The position numbers and the translations under genes were made by a program. Below the pieces are notes generated by a model, which saw only the letters and a list, made by a program, of their open reading frames with translations, was not told the origin of the DNA and ran no database searches. Below, in pieces: positions 1 through 7,100 of a stretch of 7,900 nt of DNA; positions within the stretch are counted from its first letter, which is position 1, and the number at the start of each line of letters is the position of its first letter. Source of the DNA: an uncultured Geobacteraceae bacterium (GTDB taxonomy: Bacteria; Desulfobacterota; Desulfuromonadia; Geobacterales; Pseudopelobacteraceae); NCBI GenBank assembly GCA_903879825.1, contig CAIRND010000032.1:1-7900 (forward strand), in the 5' to 3' direction.

Positions 1-459
1 ATTCTTGGCACCATAGAGGATGGAAATTTGGCCAAATTCGTCAGCCCGGTCTTCGCAATACTGGATCAACGAGCGGAGCGGTGCCAGACCGCAGCCGCCG
101 GAGATCAATAACAGGTCCTGGCCTTGCAGTCCCGGCAGATCAAAGGAATTACCGAACGGGCCGCGGATGCCGAGGGTGTCACCAGCATTCATCTGGTGCA
201 TGGCGCCGGTGAGGCTGCCGGCGTGCCGCACGCCAAGTTCAAACACCACACCCCGCGTCGGTGACGATGCCACCGAAATCGGTGCCTCTCCCCAGCCGAG
301 CAGGGAAACCTGGACGAATTGCCCGGGAAGATGCCCCAGCGGGAGACCGTCTTTCCGCCTGACCCGGAACAGCTTTTCAGCGGGAGTCAGGTCGGAGACG
401 GAGACAATTTCGCACTCGAACGGGAGGTAGAGAGGGCGTTGGCGGGGGATATCGGTCAC
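1..459 (-). CDS. FAD/NAD(P)-binding oxidoreductase subunit (sulfhydrogenase-gamma / AsrB / PyrK-like), 5' part only
   Basis: This is the N-terminal 153 residues of an electron-transfer flavoprotein; the rest lies beyond the left edge. Seen: an N-terminus reading TDIPRQRPLYLPFECEIV, a ferredoxin-reductase-type FAD barrel (about residues 12-105) with the flavin-binding stretch GEAPISVASS at 57-66 and GSLTGAMH at 81-88, then RGPFGNSF at 99-106. The nucleotide-binding fold begins at LLLISGGCGLAPLRSL (116-131), a GGxGxAPLR glycine loop. Known of the family: such subunits of soluble NiFe hydrogenases, anaerobic sulfite reductase and dihydroorotate dehydrogenase pass electrons between NAD(P)H and an iron-sulfur partner, and carry a C-terminal 2Fe-2S site that would be out of view here. 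The start is GTG at 457-459. An in-frame TAA lies ten codons upstream and no other plausible start is present, but I see no good ribosome-binding site. It lies 37 bases behind the AlbA_2 gene on the same strand, with no terminator visible between them. Which enzyme it serves cannot be told from this window. Confidence 0.85.
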   Translation of the reverse strand, partial: MTDIPRQRPLYLPFECEIVSVSDLTPAEKLFRVRRKDGLPLGHLPGQFVQVSLLGWGEAPISVASSPTRGVVFELGVRHAGSLTGAMHQMNAGDTLGIRGPFGNSFDLPGLQGQDLLLISGGCGLAPLRSLIQYCEDRADEFGQISILYGAKN

Positions 460-496
460 TGCTTCAGGCCATTCTTGAGAGACGCGTTAAAAATTC

Positions 497-1984
497 TCAC
501 GAAATAACCTCCCAATGTCCACCTTTTTTTGGGCCGACATATCTCAATACGCCGGACTTCACGAGCTTGGAGTTGGCCCGCTCGACAGCACGGAGAGATT
601 TTCCAATAGATGCCGAAACATCCGTCAAAGCCAAATTAGGGTTATTCCTAAGGAGATGAATAATCATATCTGATATTTTTACCGGCGTTTTTACCGGCGT
701 TTCCGAAGTTTCTACCGGCGTTTCTGATGTTTCTACCGGCGTTTCCGAAGTTTCTACCGGCGTTTCTGATGTTTCTACCGGCGTTTCCGAAGAATAGCTA
801 GGCAGATCGAGACTCTCATGCGGTTTTCGGTGGACTGTTGCGGTGAACAAACAACCGTCACGGTCATCAATGAAATCAATCTGTGGACATAGTTCCAGCG
901 CGCGTTTGATGCCGGAACCAAGGCCGTGGTAAGGAAGAAGTCCCTTGGCCACGTATGAAACAAGAATCGGATTGCGGATGTTGGCGTTGCCCGCCCGTAT
1001 TTTTTCTACTGTCAGGTTGTTGGGGAGATGCCCGGGACTAACGATCTCGATGCGATTGTCAAAGACAAACAGTCGGATTGGAGCGCTTACAAGATAATCC
1101 CGGTGTACCAGGGCATTGACCAGCAACTCCTCAAATACGCTCTCCGGAATTTCAGGCGTTCCCGGTGCATTTACTCCGCGTCCGGCCTGTACCTTGTGGA
1201 GATTGCGCATGACAAATGCCAGAGAGTCCTCAAATATTTTGTGTAAAGGACCGGCAAAATCCTCCGTGTCCAGATATTCGCTGACGTGAATCTTGTTGCC
1301 CGGATAACGGATGGCCTTGACCACAAACTGCGGCTTAATCCACTCAGGTCGCTCGGCAAACATCAGAACTCCGGCTAAATTCAGCATGCCGTTGTCAGAT
1401 GCCAGGTTCATGTTTTGCAACAATCGGGTCAGTTCAGTTGAAGAGTCTGGATACTCCTGTTTATAGACATCCCTCAGGAAATCCCGGAAACGCAGCTTGT
1501 CCAGTTTGTCAACCCCTGCCTTGGTCGGCAGTTCGTCAGCATGGAACTGGTCAGAGAACTGAAATAAACGCCGCAATTCCTCTTTTGAGTTAACCCGCCG
1601 CTTGTCTGCGCCGGTTTTTAACCAGATCACACCGTTCTTATCGAAATAAGGCTTGTCAATACCCTTGGGCACGGTCAGCGCAATGACAACACGCCCGTTT
1701 TCCAAGGCGATATTTTCGCTCTGCACCGTCAGCGGGCTACGCACATGTTGGCTGGCTGCGTTGCTGACAAGTTGGTTGATACGGGAAACATCATCGAAGG
1801 AAAGCCCCGACATAGAGCCATCATCTGCCACGCCGATCAGGATTGTCCCTCCATTGGAGTTGGCAAAGGCCGCCATCTCAGAAGCCAGAGAATCTATATT
1901 GCGCACATCTACCTTGAACTGGCGGGAACTGTCTTCGCCCAGGGCTACTATTTTGTGCAGGTCGAGCAAGGTCATAGCTCCCAC
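497..1984 (-). CDS. AlbA_2 (Schlafen-type) ATP-binding protein with RecG-like C-terminal fold and winged-helix tail
   Basis: Probably a DNA-binding regulator or defence-type ATPase; the precise role is unknown. Domains seen, numbered from the first GTG: an AlbA_2/Schlafen domain at about 10-130 with the hallmark AFANSNGG (39-46) and IGVADDG (50-56); a GHKL-ATPase-like HATPase_c_4 region at about 275-390 with NALVHRDY (290-297), RIEIVSPGHLP and HGLGSGIKRA; a low-complexity linker of five SETPV(E/K)T heptads (399-433); and a C-terminal winged helix (about 437-495) with SLRAVERANSKLVKSGVLRY as the likely recognition region. This family is often mislabelled RecG-like helicase, but no helicase motifs are present. 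The start is uncertain: GTG at 1984 (495 aa) has GAGGA only about 2 bases upstream, whereas ATG at 1975 (492 aa) has it about 10 bases upstream and is my preferred start. It begins about 50 bases after glmU with no clear promoter or terminator between, so it may be read through from glmU. Its position and family suggest an accessory gene gained between housekeeping genes; this is inference. Confidence 0.88.
   Translation of the reverse strand: MGAMTLLDLHKIVALGEDSSRQFKVDVRNIDSLASEMAAFANSNGGTILIGVADDGSMSGLSFDDVSRINQLVSNAASQHVRSPLTVQSENIALENGRVVIALTVPKGIDKPYFDKNGVIWLKTGADKRRVNSKEELRRLFQFSDQFHADELPTKAGVDKLDKLRFRDFLRDVYKQEYPDSSTELTRLLQNMNLASDNGMLNLAGVLMFAERPEWIKPQFVVKAIRYPGNKIHVSEYLDTEDFAGPLHKIFEDSLAFVMRNLHKVQAGRGVNAPGTPEIPESVFEELLVNALVHRDYLVSAPIRLFVFDNRIEIVSPGHLPNNLTVEKIRAGNANIRNPILVSYVAKGLLPYHGLGSGIKRALELCPQIDFIDDRDGCLFTATVHRKPHESLDLPSYSSETPVETSETPVETSETPVETSETPVETSETPVKTPVKISDMIIHLLRNNPNLALTDVSASIGKSLRAVERANSKLVKSGVLRYVGPKKGGHWEVIS
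686..790 (-). repeat. Five tandem 21-base units encoding SETPV(E/K)T, including a perfect 42-base duplication
   Basis: The + strand shows TACCGGCGTTT recurring at 21-base steps (692, 713, 734, 755, 776), with a further copy 12 bases before (680). The units encode residues 399-433 of the AlbA_2 protein. Two synonymous versions alternate: TCG...ACA and TCA...ACT at the Ser and final Thr codons. As a result bases 749-790 and 707-748 are identical over 42 bases. The leftmost unit (686-706) ends in Lys-Thr and is followed by a shorter PVK partial copy. All units keep the reading frame, so gain or loss of copies would only lengthen or shorten the linker between the ATPase-like domain and the winged helix. 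Confidence 0.95.
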
Positions 1985-2026
1985 ATCCTCATTAAATAGT
2001 GACTTTAGAATTTACGAGTACGTCAA

Positions 2027-3400
2027 CTATTTCTTCTTCAACCGCCACCCTTCCTTATTAACCTGTGGCGTGCGGGAGAGAGCCAGCGAGTCAGGCGGGA
2101 CATCGATTGTAACTGTTGTTCCGGCTGCTACCAGTGAATTGCGGCCAACGCTGACCGGTGCCACCAGCTGCACATCGCTGCCTATAAAAACGTCATTGCC
2201 GATAACAGTGCGGTGTTTTTTGACGCCGTCATAGTTGCAGGTAATGGTGCCACAGCCGATGTTTACATTGCTGCCGATTTCAGCATCACCCAGATAGGTC
2301 AGGTGGGACGCTTTGGAGCCTGCGCCCATGACGATTTTTTTGGTTTCAACGAAGTTGCCGATCTTTACCTTATTGGCAAGTACTGTGCCGGGCCGCAGAT
2401 GCGCCATCGGTCCGACTGCCACATCCTCACCCAGTTCGGAATCTTCCAGGACTGAAGCGGCCTTGATATGACAGTCGTCGCCAATTCGGCAGCCGGAAAT
2501 GGTGACGCATTGTTCAATCTCACAGCCACAGCCGATGATCGTTCCACCACCTATCTGGCAGCCGGGATGGATCGTTGAATCGGCACCAATCGTAACGCCG
2601 TGATCGATATAGGTGGTTTCCGGGTCAATAAAGGTAACGCCGTTCAGCATATGCTCGCGGTTGATGCGTCGGCGGAGAATACGTCCGGCTTCAGCCAGTT
2701 GAACGCGGTCGTTTACTCCCATTATTTCATCAGCATCGGCTGTTGGCAGTGCCAGACAGACCAACCCTTTGTGTACGGCAATCGCCAGCAGGTCGGTCAG
2801 ATAATATTCACCCTGGGCGTTATCGTTGCCGATCCCGTTGATGTTACTGTACAGAAAGTCGGAATCCATGCAGTAGATGCCGCTGTTGATCTCCCGTATC
2901 TCCTGCTCTGCCGGATCGGCATCTTTCTGTTCCACGATGCGGCTTACCTGGCCCGCAGCGTCGCGCACCACACGGCCATAGCCATACGGATCATCCATTA
3001 ATGCGGTCAGTACCGTTATGGCGGCGCCGTTATCACGATGGAACGTGAGCATGCTTTTTAACGTTTCCGCGCGCAGCAGTGGGGTGTCACCGCACAGGAT
3101 CAAAATAGTGCCCCGGAAACCGGACAAGACCTCAAGAGCACAGGCAACGGCATGTCCCGTACCAAGCTGCTCTTCCTGCATGGCGCAGCGAATGTCTGCC
3201 GCACCACGAAATGCCCCCTGTACCGCACTGGCCTGATGGCCTATCACCAGTACAATGGTGTCAGAACCGGCATCGCGGGCGGCTGCAACCGGCCAGGCTA
3301 TCATCGGCAATCCAGCGGCAGGATGGAGGACTTTAATCAGACCCGACTTCATACGGGTACCTTTTCCGGCAGCAAGCACAACAGTGGCAAGTGATTCCAT
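2027..3400 (-). CDS. glmU: Bifunctional UDP-N-acetylglucosamine pyrophosphorylase / glucosamine-1-phosphate N-acetyltransferase
   Basis: Cytoplasmic enzyme making UDP-GlcNAc for peptidoglycan and lipopolysaccharide: it acetylates glucosamine-1-phosphate with acetyl-CoA, then joins the product to UTP. The 457 residues match the usual length (456 in E. coli). The N-terminal uridylyltransferase half shows LAAGKGTRM at 9-17, QLGTGHA at 78-84, the metal-binding Asp105 in GDTPL, GYGRV at 140-144, Glu157, Asn172 and Asn230. The C-terminal left-handed beta-helix half shows Arg336, Lys354, the catalytic His366, Tyr369, Asn389-Tyr-Asp-Gly, Ser408, Ala426 and Arg443. From the beta-helix active site on, these match known E. 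coli residues with a constant +3 offset, so both activities should be intact. One oddity is SGLIKVLH at 19-26, where most relatives have Pro before the Lys. The ATG at 3400 is preceded by GGAG (3409-3412) at 8 bases, and a promoter lies further upstream. The next gene on this strand is not glmS, which often follows glmU. Confidence 0.98.
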   Translation of the reverse strand: MESLATVVLAAGKGTRMKSGLIKVLHPAAGLPMIAWPVAAARDAGSDTIVLVIGHQASAVQGAFRGAADIRCAMQEEQLGTGHAVACALEVLSGFRGTILILCGDTPLLRAETLKSMLTFHRDNGAAITVLTALMDDPYGYGRVVRDAAGQVSRIVEQKDADPAEQEIREINSGIYCMDSDFLYSNINGIGNDNAQGEYYLTDLLAIAVHKGLVCLALPTADADEIMGVNDRVQLAEAGRILRRRINREHMLNGVTFIDPETTYIDHGVTIGADSTIHPGCQIGGGTIIGCGCEIEQCVTISGCRIGDDCHIKAASVLEDSELGEDVAVGPMAHLRPGTVLANKVKIGNFVETKKIVMGAGSKASHLTYLGDAEIGSNVNIGCGTITCNYDGVKKHRTVIGNDVFIGSDVQLVAPVSVGRNSLVAAGTTVTIDVPPDSLALSRTPQVNKEGWRLKKK

Positions 3401-3442
3401 TGAGATAACTCCAGATAAAAAAAGTGGAAAAACAGTCCGGGT

Positions 3443-3472
3443 ACTTTATGCGATTGAGGCCCAAAGCGTCAA
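3443..3472 (-). promoter_or_regulatory. Predicted sigma70-type promoter for glmU
   Basis: On the minus strand TTGACG (3467-3472) is followed after 18 bases by TAAAGT (3443-3448), which match the -35 and -10 consensus at 5 and 4 of 6 positions. Transcription would start near 3436, giving a leader of about 36 bases that contains a T-rich run and the GGAG site (3409-3412) before the glmU ATG. A short imperfect palindrome, CGCA-GT-TGCG (3481-3490), lies just upstream, between this promoter and the divergent one; no regulator can be assigned to it. Confidence 0.5.
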
Positions 3473-3512
3473 GATATTAGCGCAGTTGCGAAGCTATTGA
3501 CCCTCTTTAGTC

Positions 3513-3540
3513 TTTACTTATCTGCCGGTTTGGCTATAGT
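3513..3540 (+). promoter_or_regulatory. Predicted sigma70-type promoter for the MXAN_5187-like gene and mfd
   Basis: TTTACT (3513-3518) and TATAGT (3535-3540) are separated by 16 bases. The -10 differs from TATAAT at one position, while the -35 matches at 4 of 6. Transcription would begin near 3547. That would leave only about 9 bases before the ATG at 3556 but about 36 before the ATG at 3583, which favours the later start. A second -35-like TTGACC (3497-3502) lies further up but has no well-spaced -10. Confidence 0.5.
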
Positions 3541-3582
3541 GCTAGGCGTTTATTCATGCACGACTACGAAGGTTTCCACAAA

Positions 3583-4143
3583 ATGGCTATTGCCGAAGAT
3601 ATCATGCTTCTTGACAAAAAACTGAGCGCACTGATCGTCAGGTACGAACAGTATTTTATCGGTCTGGAAAAACGTGAGCCGATCCAATTGCTGGATGAGG
3701 TGGAAAAAATGGTGCGCCGTTACAGCGGTGTGCCGATTAATAATACCATGTACAAACACCGCTTCTCCATGCTTGGCGCCCGCCTGAACACCTATCGTGA
3801 ACACTGGAACCGGATTTTGAAGCTGATGGAAGACGGGCGTTATTCGCGCGATCGCTTTATCAGCGATCTGCACCTGCGCCAGAAAGTAAAGCCAGCGAAG
3901 AGAGAGCCTGATTCACCGCTCGCTACGGCTGATTCAGACCTTGATCGACTGGTTCAGGAGCTCCGAGAAGCCCGCAAAGCCTGTAATCTTCCGGTTAACA
4001 CCATCACCCGTGAACTGCTTGCTGCGACGATTGAACGGCAAAAACCAACTCTTGTCGCCCGGCTTGGCACCGAAAATATCGCTTTCCGGGTTGTGATCGA
4101 AGAGGGTAAGCCAAAACTTAAAGCCGGCCTCCGGAAACATTAA
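3583..4143 (+). CDS. MXAN_5187-like conserved protein of unknown function
   Basis: A soluble, charged, largely helical protein of 186 residues with no signal peptide or membrane segment visible. It has two blocks that I recognise as resembling the C-terminal domain of the MXAN_5187 family of Myxococcota and Desulfobacterota. The first (about residues 19-88) contains VRYEQYFIGLEKREP, YKHRFSMLGARLNTY and REHWNRILKLMEDG. The second (about 119-181) contains LVQELREARKACNLP and ends NIAFRVVIEEGKPKLKA. A charged linker rich in Lys, Arg, Glu and Pro joins them. The family's function is not known to me. I chose ATG 3583 because GAAGG (3568-3572) sits 10 bases before it and the predicted promoter fits; ATG 3556 in the same frame would add nine residues (AGG at 3544-3546, 9 bases before). 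mfd starts 31 bases after its stop, so the two are probably co-transcribed. The family assignment is from memory of sequence patterns. Confidence 0.8.
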   Translation: MAIAEDIMLLDKKLSALIVRYEQYFIGLEKREPIQLLDEVEKMVRRYSGVPINNTMYKHRFSMLGARLNTYREHWNRILKLMEDGRYSRDRFISDLHLRQKVKPAKREPDSPLATADSDLDRLVQELREARKACNLPVNTITRELLAATIERQKPTLVARLGTENIAFRVVIEEGKPKLKAGLRKH

Positions 4144-4174
4144 TACCATAACCTCCCAACAGAAAAAGAATCCT

Positions 4175-7100
4175 ATGCCCACTCTGATTCCCCAAACAAT
4201 TGACAGTATTGCTGCACTCCGCCGTGGTGAACGGCGTATCGCCATTCCAGGGCTGAAGGGCTCATCCCCGGCCCTGTTTGTTGCCGAGTTGGTTCGGGCA
4301 GGCCTTGGTAACCCGTTGGTGATTACTGCTACCCAGGAGGCGGCAGAGGAGTTTTGCCGGGAGCTGACCTTTCTCGCCCAGGGGGATTTGCTTGCGACAC
4401 TCTTTCCGGCGTGGGACGCTGCTCCGTTTTCAGCGTCTTCTCCCCACCCTGATGTAACCGGCGCCCGTCTGGATACGCTCTTCCGGCTGCAAAACGGTCT
4501 GTCCCGTATAACCGTCATGCCGGTCGCCGCAGCGATGCAGCGAGTGCTGCCTCGAAAAACCCTTAATGACTCATCCTGTTACCTGCTTGCCGGAGAAGAG
4601 TTTGAGCGGGACGATCTGCTGGCCCGTCTCATCCGGATGGGCTACGCCAATGTGCCGCTGGTTGAGGATCGTGGTACTTTTGCTGTGCGGGGGGGGATTC
4701 TGGATATCTTTCCTCCCAATCTGCCAACTCCGGTCAGAATAGAGTTCTTTGGCGATACGGCCGAAACCATACGCGCCTTTGATCCCCTGACGCAACGCTC
4801 TCTGCAGCCGGTTGAAGAGCTGGTGCTGCTTCCCTCGCGGGAGGTGCTGTTGTCGGACGAGGTGTTGGAAGAGATCGCTCCGCGCCTGAAAAAGCTCTGT
4901 GATGATCTCGATATTCCGACCAACCGCCGTCGCCTGATACTGGATGATCTGCACAATGCGGTCTACTTTCAGGGAATCGATTTCCTCCAGCCACTCCTTC
5001 ACCCCGGTCTTGAAACTATTTTCGACTATTTCTCTGCCGACACGCCGCTGATCCTGCTCGATCCTGAGGCGGTCACCTATGCCTCTTTGAGTCTGTGTGA
5101 GGAGGTCGAAGCGGGTGTGGTCAAAGCTGCGACTGCCGGCCTGGCCCATTCTCCCTCGCGCGAGCTGTTCCTGACGGATTCTGATCTGAATAGTCTGTTC
5201 ACCGAACGACGAGTTATCGAATTGTCCGGTCTGGCTCTGGATATTCCGGGCGGAATAGAGACAATTACCATCCCCTGTCTGGAAAACAGTGACTTGCGGG
5301 TGAGTGTATCAAAGGAGAGCAGTCATGCGCTGGGGCCACTAGCCCGTACTATGCGCGAGTGGCTTGACGGCGGGCAGCGGGTTGTTGTTGCGTGTCATCA
5401 GCAGGCGCAGGCCGAACGTCTCAAAGATCTTCTCATCCCTTATTCGATCCCCTGCGTCATCAGCGAAGCGGGATTTGGTGCGGCTGTAGCGCCTCACCGC
5501 GCGGCGTCAAACCCCACTGTCACGGTCCTCGTTGGAGATATTTCCCGGGGCTTCCGGCTGCCGTTTTCTCATCTGATCCTCATCGCCGAAGAAGAGCTGT
5601 TCGGCAAACGGGTCAGACGGCGCGGTGTCTCGGAAGTGCGTAAGAAACAGCTTTTGGCGTCGCTGGCCGAGCTTAAGCCGGGCGATTACATGGTGCATAT
5701 CGACCACGGCGTCGGCCTGTACCGAGGGTTGCAGCATATCAGTGTCGGCACTGTTGCTGGCGACTTTCTGCTGCTTGAATATGCCGGTTCAGACAAGCTG
5801 TTTCTGCCGGTTGATCGCCTCGGCCTGGTTCAGCGTTATGTGGGGCCGGAAGGGAGCCATCCGGCGCTCGATAAGCTTGGTGGCGTTTCCTGGGAAAAAT
5901 CAAAGGGTAAGGCGCGGAAAAATATTGAGGAACTCGCCGGAGAGTTGCTGGAGATTTATGCCCGGCGCCAACTTTCCGAAGGATTCTCCTTTTCGCCTCC
6001 TGATGACATGTATCGGGAGTTTGAAGCGTCATTTGCCTGGGAGGAAACCCCTGACCAACTCTCGGCCATTCAAGATGTACTGGCCGATATGCAGCATTCA
6101 AAGCCGATGGATCGATTGATCTGCGGAGATGTCGGCTATGGTAAAACCGAGGTTGCACTGCGGGGGGCGTTCAAGTCGGCGCTGGACGGCAAGCAGGTCG
6201 GCATCCTCGTGCCCACCACCATCCTGGCCCAGCAGCATTACGAAACTTTCCGCGAGCGGTTGAAAGATTATCCGGTTACGGTCGAGGTGCTGTCCCGTTT
6301 CCGCACCGCCAAAGAGCAGAAAGAAACCCTTGAACGGCTCAAAAAAGGCAATGTCGATATCATTATCGGTACCCACCGTCTTCTGCAGAAAGATGTCGCT
6401 TTTAAGGATTTGGGCCTTCTGATCATCGACGAGGAACAGCGCTTTGGTGTCAAGGACAAGGAGCGTCTCAAATCTTTCCGGGCGGTGGTTGATGTCATGA
6501 CCCTCACGGCGACTCCGATCCCGCGAACGTTGTATATGTCGATGATGGGCATTCGTGACCTCTCGATCATTGATACGCCGCCGGTGGATCGCCTGGCGGT
6601 CAAAACGATCGTGTCCCGCTTCTCCGAAGAGCTGATCCGTGAAGCGGTGCTGCGCGAACTGCGTCGCGGTGGACAGATTTTCTTCGTCCATAACCGGGTC
6701 CAGACTATTGCCAAACGAGCGGAACTGCTGGCGCAACTGGTGCCGGAGGCCAAAATAGCTGTGGGGCATGGACAGATGGGAGAGCATGAACTGGAGAAGG
6801 TGATGCTTGGCTTCATGCACGGCGAAAGCAACCTGCTGCTCTGTACCACCATCATCGAATCTGGTCTCGACATCCCCAATGCCAATACCCTGATTGTCGA
6901 TCATGCCGATAAGTTCGGTCTATCGCAGCCGTATCAGTTGCGGGGAAGGGTAGGGCGCTCCACCCAGCGCGGCTATGCCTATCTGCTGATCCCCGGGGAG
7001 GCGGCCATCAGTTCTGATGCCCGCGAGCGGCTACGGGTACTGCAGGAAATATCCGAACTGGGAGCAGGCTTTAGAATCGCCACGCACGATATGGAAATCC

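Noticed and set aside
20..430. 136-codon open frame on the plus strand at the left edge
   Set aside because: The opposite strand encodes a clear flavoprotein with recognisable FAD and nucleotide-binding motifs over the same bases.
524..530. Run of seven T bases (A7 on the coding strand) near the end of the AlbA_2 gene as a programmed frameshift site
   Set aside because: The in-frame codons CCC AAA AAA AGG do not form a standard slippery heptamer in the right phase, and the winged-helix end reads sensibly in the zero frame to its stop.
680..790. Regular 21-base repeats that look at first like a CRISPR array
   Set aside because: The units are contiguous with no unique spacers and encode an in-frame heptapeptide within a single coding sequence.
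497..1984. Naming the AlbA_2 protein a RecG helicase
   Set aside because: It lacks Walker A, DExH and other helicase motifs; similarity is limited to the ATP-binding C-terminal module often mislabelled as RecG.
1985..2026. TTGACG just after the glmU stop as a promoter for the AlbA_2 gene
   Set aside because: No acceptable -10 hexamer lies 15-19 bases downstream of it; the TATTTA further on is 22 bases away.
1653..2234. 193-codon open frame on the plus strand
   Set aside because: It runs antisense across the AlbA_2 gene, the short spacer and the 3' end of glmU, with a Ser/Thr/Arg-rich composition typical of shadow frames.
6098..6904. 268-codon open frame on the minus strand inside mfd
   Set aside because: It is wholly antisense to the conserved helicase core of mfd and its translation resembles no family; it is a by-product of the GC-rich codon pattern.
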